From a virus, in the IMG/VR virus record IMGVR_UViG_3300027980_000083, positions 1 to 30,572 of that record: DNA of 30,572 bases. One strand, 5' to 3'. This document shows, piece by piece, positions 9,562 to 17,768 of the stretch. Numbering within the stretch: position 1 is the first letter of the stretch; the number at the start of each line of letters is the position of its first letter. The notes beneath the pieces were generated by a model that was not told where the DNA came from, ran no database searches, and saw only the letters and a list, made by a program, of their open reading frames with translations. Both the position numbers and the translations under genes were made by a program.

Positions 9562-11125
9562 TAACGTCACCTTCATCGGTAGGCACTAAAAGCCCGTTCC
9601 TTTTACGGAACTCATTGAGATTCTTTTTCAAGTCCACAACTTCTTGAGGAGTCATTCTGTCCATTGTGTTATCCAAGTTCTGCTGCATAAGAGCCGCAGC
9701 ATCAGAAGGTTCAAGTCCTTGCGTCCCTGTAGCAATCTTCGATAAAGAAAGATTCAATGCCGCATCACCGGAGATAGAGCCTGCCTTAACTGCCTTCACC
9801 TGTTTTTTCCAACCATCTATTTTTTCATCGCGGAACTTGCGGAAGTCAAAGCCAAGAGGGTCATTAAATTTGTTATCGGTAAACTGATTCACAATATCTT
9901 GTGCAATCTGCCTAAGAACCGCATTCTTCTCGTTCTCAAAGAATGAAGCAATGTCATCAATAGGCGTACCCGTAAGCTGAAAAAGAACAGAACGCACAAT
10001 TTCCTTCTCAGTAGGATTGAACAGAAGTTCTTTGTAGTTCTTGGCAATGTTCCCGTATTCTTTCTGAAATGTGTCTTTTGAAATAAGACCATTACGAGCC
10101 AAGTTAATCAGGTCAGTACGGGCTTTCGGTAAACTGATAGTGCCATCCGCAACACCAAACAGCAGGGTATTAACCTGTGCTAACCCCTCATCCGTATCAG
10201 ACAAACTCGCACCCGTAGCGGTTCTCAATGCCTTCATGTTAGTGACAGCATCTTCATCTGTGATATTCGGATCATTCGCAATGCGATCTGGACTCCACTC
10301 ATTCGGATTAGTCCAGATGTCCCTCACAACAGCATCAGACCGTTCCTGTGACTGTTTCTCATCCCATGCATCCCTGTCATTGCGATAGGACGCAATAGCC
10401 CCAGAGATAGCAGTACGCTCATCATGGTCTAAACGGCCATCTGTCCTCGCCTTCTCCTCACGAGCAACCAATTCCTCATCAGTCATATTTGCCAGATTCA
10501 AAGTGTATTCATCAGTAATGCGACCCAATCGAACCTCTGCACGTTCCTTAGCTACCTCATCATCAGTCAGAATCCCTGCCTCAATGCCTAATGTGGTGGA
10601 CTCATCCAGCTTAATCCATTTCTCTGGGCCACCAGTGCGCTTGATTAAATCCCTTGTCTCAGCATGATCCAAACTCATGCGGTTAATCTGAGTCTTTATC
10701 TGTATCTGTTTAGCCTTAACAGAACCCAATCCCACCATGCTTGAAATGCTGGTGTTAAGACCTTCTCTCAAAGCCTTATCAGGGATATTCGGCAAATCAC
10801 CTCTAAGACCACCCTCACCCTCTGCACCATCTACAAGTGCAGTCCATTCCTCCTGCATAACCTCTTCAGTAGGTTTGCCATCAATGCTAGGCAATTCCCA
10901 ACGTGGGTCAGCCAAGAAATTGTTAATCTTGTAGTTGACCTCCGCTTCTTGTTTCTTAGCGCGTACCTTCGCCTCTTGCTGACGGATGTAGTCAAAGGTA
11001 TTTAACGCAGCATTCGTAATAACCCTGCCCTTCTCCATTGAGGCAAGTTTAGGTGCAGCCGCAAGCTGCGGGCTTACAGTCTCACGCTTTCTTGGTGTGG
11101 CAAATTGAATCTTGATGTTAGCCAT
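9554..11125 (-). CDS. Hypothetical internal virion protein
   Basis: A 523-aa, charged, largely helical protein with long stretches likely to form coiled coil (about 60-90 and 190-260, rich in Glu/Lys/Arg/Ala/Asp). The N-terminus (ANIKIQFATPRKRETVSPQ) is basic and probably extended. No enzymatic motif is visible. It sits between the gp14-like core protein and the ART-bearing giant protein, exactly where podoviruses encode ejected core proteins, so a structural or ejection role is likely but inferred from position. The ATG lies one base past the preceding TGA, and GGGGCTGA acts as a close ribosome binding site. Its stop overlaps the start of the giant downstream gene, indicating coupled translation. 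I do not recognise the family. Confidence 0.65.
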   Translation of the reverse strand: MANIKIQFATPRKRETVSPQLAAAPKLASMEKGRVITNAALNTFDYIRQQEAKVRAKKQEAEVNYKINNFLADPRWELPSIDGKPTEEVMQEEWTALVDGAEGEGGLRGDLPNIPDKALREGLNTSISSMVGLGSVKAKQIQIKTQINRMSLDHAETRDLIKRTGGPEKWIKLDESTTLGIEAGILTDDEVAKERAEVRLGRITDEYTLNLANMTDEELVAREEKARTDGRLDHDERTAISGAIASYRNDRDAWDEKQSQERSDAVVRDIWTNPNEWSPDRIANDPNITDEDAVTNMKALRTATGASLSDTDEGLAQVNTLLFGVADGTISLPKARTDLINLARNGLISKDTFQKEYGNIAKNYKELLFNPTEKEIVRSVLFQLTGTPIDDIASFFENEKNAVLRQIAQDIVNQFTDNKFNDPLGFDFRKFRDEKIDGWKKQVKAVKAGSISGDAALNLSLSKIATGTQGLEPSDAAALMQQNLDNTMDRMTPQEVVDLKKNLNEFRKRNGLLVPTDEGDVNE

Positions 11126-11126
11126 T

Positions 11127-11552
11127 TCAGCCCCAGGTGTTGTATGCCGTGTTAATCGAACTCTGTAGACCAGTGGTTAATGCACCAACCTGCTTCGCTC
11201 TAATGCTTGAAGTAGTAGACCTCTGATTTGCAGCAATCACTTCAGCACCCGCCTTAACCTTCTCTTCGGTGTAATATCTTTCTAAATCGAACTCGTAAGC
11301 CTGTTTCGCCATAACCTCTAATGGAGAACCTTCCATCTTCACACCGGATGCAGCGTACTCACCCTCAGTCTGACCCATCCACGCCCTCTGTTCTTCGGAA
11401 ATCCGGCGAATCTCCTCATCACCTTCAAGACGGTTAATCTTCTGCTGTTTATCTCCAGCGGCTCTCGCATCGTCTTTAGCCTGTTCCCCAGAATAAATCT
11501 GATAGCCCGTACCTACTGCGGCTATACCTATGGCTGCTACTGCAAATGGCAT
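11127..11552 (-). CDS. gp14-like internal core / ejection protein
   Basis: A 141-aa protein with a short hydrophobic Ala/Gly/Ile N-terminus (about residues 2-18, PFAVAAIGIAAVGTGYQ) followed by an extended helical, Glu/Gln/Lys-rich body (30-75) and an Ala-rich C-terminus. This is the usual look of small podovirus core proteins (T7 gp14-type), which carry one membrane-active N-terminal helix and are released into the host envelope at infection. The middle motif with YAASGVKMEGSPLEVM also occurs in my recollection of such proteins. GGAG eight bases before the ATG supports the start. The gene overlaps the end of the hydroxylase gene by 16 bp. Family assignment is by pattern and position, with moderate certainty. 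Confidence 0.65.
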   Translation of the reverse strand: MPFAVAAIGIAAVGTGYQIYSGEQAKDDARAAGDKQQKINRLEGDEEIRRISEEQRAWMGQTEGEYAASGVKMEGSPLEVMAKQAYEFDLERYYTEEKVKAGAEVIAANQRSTTSSIRAKQVGALTTGLQSSINTAYNTWG

Positions 11553-12079
11553 GATTCTTTCTCCACACAGACAATCATAGCTATACGCTCATCGTCTGAA
11601 TCGTTCTCAACCCAATGAGGAATGGAGTTATCAAACTCATACACCTCACCCTCTTCCGGTTCAATCACACCATCCTCAAAGCAAAACTTCGCTCCCTTAC
11701 CATTCTTCACCGGAACGTAAAACTTTCTGTGATTATCCGAATGCCAAGACTTATCTACATGGGGCTTAATCTGTCCACCCTTCGGCAACTTGGTTACTAA
11801 AATTCCACCCAAATCACCCCCAGTAATCCGGTGCAAATTCATAATCACGTTAATCGTGCAAGGTAATGTCCAAGCCAACGGATACCACTCACACTCAATC
11901 GGGCCATCCTTGTGAACTTCCTCAACCGGACAATATCTCAACCACAAATCCGTACTCTCCTCATGGGGAGAACCATCAAACGTGCGTAATGGAATCTCGC
12001 CAAAGCGGTCAGCAATGGATTCCATCTCTGCCTTCATAGCAGAAACGTCAATCTCACAGACTTTCTGGAAACTGGACAC
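11537..12079 (-). CDS. Aspartyl/asparaginyl beta-hydroxylase-like 2OG-Fe(II) dioxygenase
   Basis: A 180-aa protein. It has the iron-binding HxD at H107/D109 (in QIKPHVDKSW) and the distal His at H155 (in YEFDNSIPHWVEN), followed by R165 (in DDERIAMIV), positioned to bind 2-oxoglutarate. The block from about 100 to 172 follows the aspartyl/asparaginyl beta-hydroxylase family closely, including the G-E-x-Y-x-F-D-N run before the distal His. Expected chemistry is Fe(II)- and 2OG-dependent hydroxylation of Asp/Asn side chains; the substrate here is unknown. GTG start with AAGGAG ten bases upstream. It overlaps the sulfotransferase gene by 26 bp and the core protein gene by 16 bp, so it is translated within the virion operon. 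It is not a virion component in known podoviruses and looks like acquired cargo. Confidence 0.88.
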   Translation of the reverse strand: MSSFQKVCEIDVSAMKAEMESIADRFGEIPLRTFDGSPHEESTDLWLRYCPVEEVHKDGPIECEWYPLAWTLPCTINVIMNLHRITGGDLGGILVTKLPKGGQIKPHVDKSWHSDNHRKFYVPVKNGKGAKFCFEDGVIEPEEGEVYEFDNSIPHWVENDSDDERIAMIVCVEKESCHLQ

Positions 12080-12572
12080 TCGCCATAAACTCCTTCATAG
12101 CAACCCCGTCATAAATGAACGGGTCATTCACCTGGACGTTCATGTTCTTCAACATATTCGCCCTATCCATATCACAGGGAGTCCCTGTCAGATATTCCCA
12201 GATCACCCCCAAATGCTCATCAATGTCATCAAAGTGAATCCGTAAGCCCTTCACCGAATCAAGTCGTTCCTTCAACTGGTACAGATATTCGGACATATCA
12301 ATACCAAACACCTCAATCCCATACTCAATAGACCGCTCCACATCACGCTCAATTATCAGCTTTGGGGCATGGGGAAAGTACGCCTCCAAATCAACCAGCA
12401 TGGTCGCTGTAGACGCATCTCCTGAACCTCTGACCTTCTCAACATACTCGTACTCAGTCAGACAGCCATCCAAAGCCTCGTGATGACAGAAGAACCCGTC
12501 ATAGGTTAAGAAGTTCGCAAGCCAAGCTGTACGACTCCTCGGAAGACCTAAAATGAAAAACTCCTTAGTCAT
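12054..12572 (-). CDS. PAPS-dependent sulfotransferase-like protein
   Basis: A 172-aa protein from the preferred start at 12572 (ATGACTAA overlap with the gp12-like stop; GGTGG just upstream). Residues 5-20 (FFILGLPRSRTAWLAN) form the 5'-phosphosulfate loop of P-loop sulfotransferases, and LIIERDVERSIEYGI (72-86) carries the Arg/Ser pair expected for 3'-phosphate binding of PAPS. Family members usually have 200-300 aa, so this is a compact version. The expected reaction is transfer of sulfate to a hydroxyl of a glycan, lipid or protein Tyr; the acceptor cannot be told from sequence. Sandwiched between the tail tube gene and the hydroxylase gene, with overlaps on both sides. The upstream 21-codon extension of the frame lies inside the tail gene and is probably not translated. 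Confidence 0.82.
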   Translation of the reverse strand: MTKEFFILGLPRSRTAWLANFLTYDGFFCHHEALDGCLTEYEYVEKVRGSGDASTATMLVDLEAYFPHAPKLIIERDVERSIEYGIEVFGIDMSEYLYQLKERLDSVKGLRIHFDDIDEHLGVIWEYLTGTPCDMDRANMLKNMNVQVNDPFIYDGVAMKEFMASVQFPESL

Positions 12573-14946
12573 TGCCCACCGTAATTTGACCGTAAACGCC
12601 CAATACCTCAGTAGGTACGGGCTTGTCCTGTTCAATCGTTAAACTCGCTGTATTGGAATGCCCCAACGTATTTGCTTGGAACTCCCCAGACTTCGGCTCT
12701 GTAATCATGCTCATCAAGTCAACAGAACCCCGTCCTACAACCCTGTCACCATTCAATAAAGGTGCATGGGAATTATACAACCTCAACCACACTTCAACCC
12801 ATCTCTTAGATGTAATCGAACCATACCCATCACCTACCAACTCATTGGTCACAAACCTCGCCATGTAAGGTAAGCCAACCCAATACTCAGCCAATTGCTC
12901 ATCAACAATGATTCGACCCGTATCTACAACATACTCCTTCTGCACGAATCCAAATCCACTCGGTTGCCCCGCCTTCTTACCCAACACCGTAACCGTCTTG
13001 CCTTCAAGATGTGCAAGCCCTGAGATTGTCGTTGTATTCGGGTCAGAATCATCATCCGTTGTACCCGTAATTGATCCGTCAAGATTCCACCTATCCACAC
13101 CTGGACTCGGCATAGACTCAATCATCAATTTACTCGTACTCGGTGATGAAGGGTCTGGCCTGTCAATAAGTACCGTTAATTCATCCTCACTGGTATCTTC
13201 ATTGAATGTCGGAACAATGTCCTTCACAACCCCATCAATCGGACACTGAAACCACGCAATAGTCTCTGTCTCCATCTGATAGGTCACGCCGACCAAAGTC
13301 CCGTCATCCATCACCATGTAAACGATAGTCTCCGGTACATACACCAGAGCCAAACGCTTAATGCCTCTTTTGGCTAAATGCTCACTAGCCCAAGTAATAT
13401 CCTGTGATACAAACGAACCCGTATCAAAGTTCCTCTGCGCCCGTCTTAACTTGCGACCACCCTGCTCAATGTATAAGACTTCCTGACCCAACATAATGGG
13501 GTCAGCCTTCTTACTCTTACGAGCAGTCTGACGGGCCGCATTAACCTTAGCAGGGGCAATAAAGCGACCACCCGCATTAATCACCCAATCGCCAGCACTC
13601 GTGCCAATCAGAAGTCCTCTGTTCGATTCCAGCCAGCGAATACGGGAACTCTGACGGGTATCCAAATCAAACGAATAACCCTCATTGTCATCAAAGCCCA
13701 GAATGAAATAATCGTAACGATTAAGCCGTGAACCCCAAACAGTAGCAGCAGCAGCGCGAGAACCACCCACAACCAACCTCTGCTGATAGAAGGTAGCCAC
13801 TGAAGGAAAACCCCTATCCCAAGGGGAATACTCGGAATCCAACACCCAAGCTACAGACGCTTGCCATGCCTCGTAATACGGTTCTGAACCAGATTGAGTC
13901 CAATACAACTGCCAATTCGCTCCAACACCAGGTTCAGTGTTCGCTGTAGCTTTGTGAGATTGAATACAGGTGTACCAACTACCACCATTGGTTACGACAA
14001 AAGGATAAGACCATGCAGGTTCACCCCTGCCCTGCCCTTGTGTAATAACGGTTTCAGTAATGTCAGTACCCGCAGCAGCAGTATTCACTACGTCAAATGT
14101 GACAATCACAGAAGCGGCCTCATCAGCCATAGTCACCCGCCATACCAAGCCTCCCTGACTCTGAACAGATACATCACCGTCCTTAATAAATTGTGAATCT
14201 TGAATGGCATCACGGATGATAGACTCCATGCCCGTTGCATCATTCAGATAACGGTACTGCTTAACCTCGTAAATCTTGGAAGTCTCACCGTCCGTACCCA
14301 CAACCTCCGTTTCACCCCCCGTATCTACAGAAAGCAATACCTTGTTCTTCACGTTCTCCACAGATACAGAGAACAAATCACCCGTAGCCCAAGTGCCTGT
14401 AAACGACACATCAAACACAGATGACACAGTATTGGGACTATTCGCATCGTTAAAGTCACGCTCAGGCACTAGATTCTGAGGAACGGGGGATACCGATACG
14501 TTATTGATCGAGTTAATCACAAAGATGTACGGAGGATAATCAGGATGCACCATAGAAAAACGGTCATCCCTCTGAGTCAGGTTCACATCCTTCAACTCAT
14601 CCGACAGATACGGCACAACCAACTCCAGCGTACCACCCCCCTGCGCCTGTAACAGATTGCCCTTCTGCCAGAAACGAACATACCCCGCTCCAAGCTCAAC
14701 AATCACATCCGAATCATCACCCCCCAGATTGATGTCAAACAAGCGTGTATTCGCATCTGACGGGGTTTTGGGATCACCCACATACTTAGTACCCGCTCGC
14801 ATAGAAATCGAACCCTGAGAACGTGGGACAAAGTTAGAGCATTCACGACCACCAAACTGGAATCCCTCCATATCGGTGCGTCCATATACACGAGGAGACA
14901 ACTCACCCCCGTTCAATGCATGAATTGTGTACCGTCTTTTAGCCAA
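12565..14946 (-). CDS. Tail tubular protein B-like (T7 gp12-like) tail protein
   Basis: A 793-aa protein. The N-terminus (HALNGGELSPRVYGR, then GGRECSNFVPRSQGSISMRAG) and the SVATFYQQRLVVGGS...VWGSRLNRYDYF block near 380-420 are signatures of the large tail proteins of BPP-1-like and other podoviruses, which form the nozzle below the gp11 ring. About 318-350 contains WYTCIQSHKA...EPGVGANWQLYW, resembling a type 5/12 carbohydrate-binding insertion. The start is TTG, chosen because it gives the family-typical beginning and lies about five bases after AGG; the next in-frame ATG would remove the conserved N-terminus. Its start overlaps the stop of the upstream structural gene by 8 bp. High confidence in family. 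Confidence 0.88.
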   Translation of the reverse strand: MAKRRYTIHALNGGELSPRVYGRTDMEGFQFGGRECSNFVPRSQGSISMRAGTKYVGDPKTPSDANTRLFDINLGGDDSDVIVELGAGYVRFWQKGNLLQAQGGGTLELVVPYLSDELKDVNLTQRDDRFSMVHPDYPPYIFVINSINNVSVSPVPQNLVPERDFNDANSPNTVSSVFDVSFTGTWATGDLFSVSVENVKNKVLLSVDTGGETEVVGTDGETSKIYEVKQYRYLNDATGMESIIRDAIQDSQFIKDGDVSVQSQGGLVWRVTMADEAASVIVTFDVVNTAAAGTDITETVITQGQGRGEPAWSYPFVVTNGGSWYTCIQSHKATANTEPGVGANWQLYWTQSGSEPYYEAWQASVAWVLDSEYSPWDRGFPSVATFYQQRLVVGGSRAAAATVWGSRLNRYDYFILGFDDNEGYSFDLDTRQSSRIRWLESNRGLLIGTSAGDWVINAGGRFIAPAKVNAARQTARKSKKADPIMLGQEVLYIEQGGRKLRRAQRNFDTGSFVSQDITWASEHLAKRGIKRLALVYVPETIVYMVMDDGTLVGVTYQMETETIAWFQCPIDGVVKDIVPTFNEDTSEDELTVLIDRPDPSSPSTSKLMIESMPSPGVDRWNLDGSITGTTDDDSDPNTTTISGLAHLEGKTVTVLGKKAGQPSGFGFVQKEYVVDTGRIIVDEQLAEYWVGLPYMARFVTNELVGDGYGSITSKRWVEVWLRLYNSHAPLLNGDRVVGRGSVDLMSMITEPKSGEFQANTLGHSNTASLTIEQDKPVPTEVLGVYGQITVGND

Positions 14947-15460
14947 TGCGACCTACCCAAAACTGTCCACCAAGAACCTCAAACGTCCTGGCAGAATTAT
15001 CCGAATCCATAAACAAACTGACAGAAGCAGGATCAGTGAATATGCCAACAGCAGCTATAGTCCCAATACCACCGGAAGGTGGCTCTTCCTTAGCTAACAC
15101 CTTAGTTTCTGAACCTGTATCAATCGTCAACTCAAATAAACGATTCTCAGTCAACTCAACAACCAAGCAAACGCCTATCAGATAAGTACCTGTCTCCAAT
15201 ACCCCTATATTCCCTAAGCCAGCATTAGGGACAACATTTGCAGTAGAAGGTATCTCTGAAGGCCAATTAATAATCTTAGACCCGTCAGCAATCAGAACCC
15301 CTGAAGGTGCTGTAAATCGCAAACCACCGTAATCAGGCTGGAGATATTGAAAGTGCGGATCAGGGTCAGTCTCGTGAATGAATAAAGACTTCTGAACAAT
15401 GCCCCACTCCCTCTGAGTCAAACTCCGAATGAATGAGCGTAAGTCTGTCCAGGTAGCCAT
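14939..15460 (-). CDS. Hypothetical structural protein between gp11 and gp12 homologues
   Basis: A 173-aa protein. It begins with a helix (DLRSFIRSLTQREWGIVQKSLF) and continues as Gly/Thr/Val-rich beta structure through a GTYLIGVCLVVELTENRLFELTI core to a C-terminal FEVLGGQFWVGRIG. The beta pattern resembles the jelly-roll (C1q/TNF-like) proteins found as phage tail or neck decorations, but I see no diagnostic motif, so this is a guess. It lies between two tail genes, with a TAATG overlap at its start and an 8-bp overlap with the gp12-like gene at its end. A virion role is likely from context. Confidence 0.6.
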   Translation of the reverse strand: MATWTDLRSFIRSLTQREWGIVQKSLFIHETDPDPHFQYLQPDYGGLRFTAPSGVLIADGSKIINWPSEIPSTANVVPNAGLGNIGVLETGTYLIGVCLVVELTENRLFELTIDTGSETKVLAKEEPPSGGIGTIAAVGIFTDPASVSLFMDSDNSARTFEVLGGQFWVGRIG

Positions 15461-16092
15461 TACCAGCCCACTCTGTGACCAGCCACCCTTGTACCCGTAA
15501 GACGATTGTCCGTCTGGAATCTGTCGTGAGTACCCTCTTTAGCATCCGTGTTCTGAGCTACGTTATACGCCTCCTGATACTTCAACTCGCAAAACTGTCG
15601 AGTCTCAGCACTTCTTGAAAACGCATTACACAGTGAAGCTGCCAGATGCCATGATAAGGCTTCGGTCGCATCAATCGACCACTGACCCAAGTCTACATCT
15701 TTCGTATAGCGAATCAGAGCAGGATTGATGTTGCAGGAGACATAGATGCCATTCACCTCATAGCGGTCTACGTTCCTCAAACCAGTGTCATAAACAGTCG
15801 TTACAGTCGCATCACGAGATGGATGCTTTACAGCCTGTACCAAAACGCAATCATTCGGCACTTGGTAGGTGTAATCAAAAGAAGGATTCTTGTCACAGTT
15901 ATCACACTCAACAGCCAACTCAACCCAACGGGTAGCAAAGTTCCAATTGGCCCTGCGAAGAATGTATTGCTTGGAAGTGACAAGTTCTAAACGTGCAAGA
16001 CGCGCACGTTCATTGGAATCTGATAGGGAAGTAAGAAGAGCCTCACCGATACGTCCTAAAGCCCGATTGACTATTTCAATCTCAGTGGTCAT
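15460..16092 (-). CDS. Tail tubular protein A-like (T7 gp11-like) head-tail adaptor
   Basis: A 210-aa protein. The opening EIVNRALGRIGEALLTSLSD, the R...W.FAT pattern around 45-52, the YQVPNDCVLVQAV strand near 98 and the late EALSWHLAASLCNAFS...KYQEAYNVA helices near 145-185 fit the gp11/gatekeeper family that forms the dodecameric ring under the portal. Length is close to T7 gp11 (196 aa). Four Cys between 60 and 175 are unusual but not informative. Start supported by AAGGAG eight bases before the ATG. It is separated from the capsid gene by a 71-bp gap with two hairpins and couples directly (TAATG) to the next structural gene. Confident from motif order and synteny. Confidence 0.85.
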   Translation of the reverse strand: MTTEIEIVNRALGRIGEALLTSLSDSNERARLARLELVTSKQYILRRANWNFATRWVELAVECDNCDKNPSFDYTYQVPNDCVLVQAVKHPSRDATVTTVYDTGLRNVDRYEVNGIYVSCNINPALIRYTKDVDLGQWSIDATEALSWHLAASLCNAFSRSAETRQFCELKYQEAYNVAQNTDAKEGTHDRFQTDNRLTGTRVAGHRVGW

Positions 16093-16114
16093 TCCTAACT
16101 CCTTTTAAGGTTCA

Positions 16115-16160
16115 CCCCCCTTACGGGGGGATTCCCTGTAGTGACATCGTGGAGTGTCAC
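16115..16160 (-). other. Two hairpins between capsid and gp11-like genes
   Basis: Bases 16115-16130 form a perfect C6/G6 stem with a 4-base loop. Bases 16141-16160 form a GTGACA/TGTCAC stem with an 8-base loop. Neither is followed by a T-run in the minus direction, so they are not classic terminators. A role in protecting the 3' end of capsid mRNA or in attenuating downstream transcription is plausible because capsid protein is needed in large excess, but this is inference. Confidence 0.45.
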
Positions 16161-16163
16161 AAA

Positions 16164-17048
16164 TTATGTAGCGGCGCGGTCAATAAGAACGACACCTTCA
16201 TCTTCAATACGAGCTACACCAAAGGTAGTTTCGCAGTAGATGCGGTTAGAGAACTTCTTGCTCGCGTCAGGGCCAACTCGTGTGAACTTATCATCCGAAA
16301 TGGCAAGACCCATTGAGCTATCAACCCAACACATCGTACCCTGACCCGTTACATTGTCTGCACTCGCACCAGGTACAAGTTCAGTACGAATGAAGTCAAA
16401 GCCAAGATAGGTGTTCAACTCACCATTAACCAGAGCCTTAACTACGTTGTAGTCAATTGAAGTTACTTCGGTGATCTTCAGCAAGTCTTCAAGAGCCTTT
16501 GCTGATACAGCGCAGTACCGATTACCCATAATCTCGGCAGCATCAAGTTTACGCTTAGCACCCCGTAGGTCATCCAGAGTCAGCGCACCAGTACCGTCAC
16601 CAATCTTCTGACCAGCAACAAACGGAGCAGCAGCACCTACGCCACCACCAGTACCAGTGCCTACAGTAGTCTTGGAATCCGATACCATCGCATCAAAGAT
16701 TTCCTCATCCAACTTACGACCATAAGCATACGCAGCAGTCTTCATGTAGTTAGAATCAGGATCAATCAGAATACGAGCAAGGTCAGCATTATCGACCAAC
16801 TCACCCCATTCCCAAGTGGAAACAGTACAGTTGCGGCGAGAACTTGCTACGTTGTTAATTGGCGTATCAGCGTGACGACCGGAGTATGCAGTCATATCCG
16901 ATGCAGCCATACGCTCGAATGAGTAAATCTGGCCTTTGCCAGTGCGGTTACGAACAGCAGAACGTGCGCGGGATACTTCCTGCTGACCTAAGTGATGTAC
17001 ACGGTTTTCAAAACTTTGAACCCATGCTTCATTAATTGATGTGGACAT
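16164..17048 (-). CDS. Major capsid protein (BPP-1-like)
   Basis: A 294-aa protein. The N-terminal helix with VQSFENRVHHLGQQEVSRARSAVRNR, the ISFERM-like YSFERMAASDM stretch, ADLARILIDPDSNYMKTAAYAYGRKLDEEIFDAM near 88-122 (the spine-helix signature of this capsid group) and the C-terminal CETTFGVARIEDEGVVLIDR match BPP-1-type HK97-fold capsid proteins. Length is in the usual range (about 290-350 aa). AGGAGACAGAAA directly before the ATG is a strong ribosome binding site. It is not overlapped with the upstream HNH gene; instead a 153-bp leader with a candidate promoter precedes it, consistent with independent high expression. The gene order scaffold-capsid is interrupted by small extra genes here. 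Confidence 0.88.
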   Translation of the reverse strand: MSTSINEAWVQSFENRVHHLGQQEVSRARSAVRNRTGKGQIYSFERMAASDMTAYSGRHADTPINNVASSRRNCTVSTWEWGELVDNADLARILIDPDSNYMKTAAYAYGRKLDEEIFDAMVSDSKTTVGTGTGGGVGAAAPFVAGQKIGDGTGALTLDDLRGAKRKLDAAEIMGNRYCAVSAKALEDLLKITEVTSIDYNVVKALVNGELNTYLGFDFIRTELVPGASADNVTGQGTMCWVDSSMGLAISDDKFTRVGPDASKKFSNRIYCETTFGVARIEDEGVVLIDRAAT

Positions 17049-17193
17049 TTTCTGTCTCCTAAAAAAAGAACGATAAAAAGGTTTATTCGTCTTAGCTTCG
17101 GGAGTCTTACGAGCCTTAGCTTTAACGCAGTTTTATCGGCTTTCTTCAGAAGCGAGCCTAGAAGGGGCTACGTCCAAAAGGAGCGATACGCTT

Positions 17194-17222
17194 AGTATAT
17201 GTCAGGTTTCTTTACACCACAA
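17194..17222 (-). promoter_or_regulatory. Candidate promoter for the capsid gene
   Basis: Read on the minus strand, TTGTGG (17217-17222) and TATACT (17194-17199) are spaced by exactly 17 bases, a reasonable sigma-70 pair with a good -10 and a weak -35. Transcription would start at about 17187, leaving a leader of about 140 bases that includes an AGCGATACGCT palindrome (17182-17192) and ends at the capsid ribosome binding site. The terminator upstream at 17769-17800 makes a capsid-specific promoter sensible. The assignment is by eye. Confidence 0.3.
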
Positions 17223-17591
17223 GTCCTTAATCATCCTCGGATTCAGCTTCAGCATCCTTGCCAAAGTCTCTGCATCCATCTTGCCCTTCATCTCCATCAC
17301 CACCTTCCGTTTCTCGTCACCCAATCGGTTATTGGTTGGTGGTGGCTTTACAGGGTTTCGTCTACGTTTGGGGTAATACCATTCCAGGTTATCTACCGCA
17401 CAATTCAAAGGATTCTGATCCAGATGCTTGGAATGCCCCGTACTCGGCATATCGTGATGTTCTAACACCACATCAGCCAATAGGCGGCTCTTGCCCTCTA
17501 TGTCTATCCACAGCTTCCCTCTGAATGGATAGGGCCAGATACGCTCACCATTTAGGTGGACGATACCTTGTGGGGATACGTCTAGACCCAT
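17202..17591 (-). CDS. HNH homing-type endonuclease with C-terminal HTH
   Basis: A 129-aa protein. HLDQNPLNCAVDNLEWYYPK (56-75) is the core of HNH_3-type homing nucleases (normally H-x-D-x-N-x-x-N-N...NLEW). The C-terminal GDEKRKVVMEMKGKMDAETLARMLKLNPRMIKD region reads as a helix-turn-helix that would set DNA specificity. The upstream half of the fold is less typical (SRLLADVVLEHHDMP where VHRLVA-type is usual), so catalytic competence is uncertain. The gene splits the scaffold and capsid genes, a favourite landing site for free-standing homing nucleases. TAATG overlap with the 54-aa gene upstream indicates coupled translation. Confidence 0.72.
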   Translation of the reverse strand: MGLDVSPQGIVHLNGERIWPYPFRGKLWIDIEGKSRLLADVVLEHHDMPSTGHSKHLDQNPLNCAVDNLEWYYPKRRRNPVKPPPTNNRLGDEKRKVVMEMKGKMDAETLARMLKLNPRMIKDLWCKET

Positions 17592-17755
17592 TAGGTTGAT
17601 TCAGTGTTGTCCACAACCAGCCTCAGTTTAGGTGAACTCTGTATTTTATCAGTATTCGTGGACAGTCTTTCAAGATTCGCTTTGTACGTTTCAATAAACG
17701 CCTCATCCAGAGTTTCACCCTTCAATTCTTCAAATATACCCTTAATCCTTTTCAT
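17591..17755 (-). CDS. Small protein of unknown function upstream of the HNH gene
   Basis: A 54-aa ORF starting MKRIKGIFEELKGETLDEAF and ending VVDNTEST, charged and probably helical in the first 35 residues. GGAG sits seven bases before the ATG at 17755; a second ATG immediately upstream (17758) is possible but closer to the ribosome binding site. Its stop overlaps the HNH start as TAATG. It lies immediately after the terminator T-run, so its transcription depends on read-through or on a promoter I cannot see. No family recognised; the tight coupling and good ribosome binding site argue that it is real. Confidence 0.6.
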   Translation of the reverse strand: MKRIKGIFEELKGETLDEAFIETYKANLERLSTNTDKIQSSPKLRLVVDNTEST

Positions 17756-17768
17756 CATTTAACTCCAT

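Noticed and set aside
17049-17130. In-frame upstream extension of the capsid gene with Lys/Ala-rich coding look
   Set aside because: The frame is open back to a TAA but has no ATG/GTG/TTG start, and the known start has a strong ribosome binding site. Possibly the relic of an older gene end.
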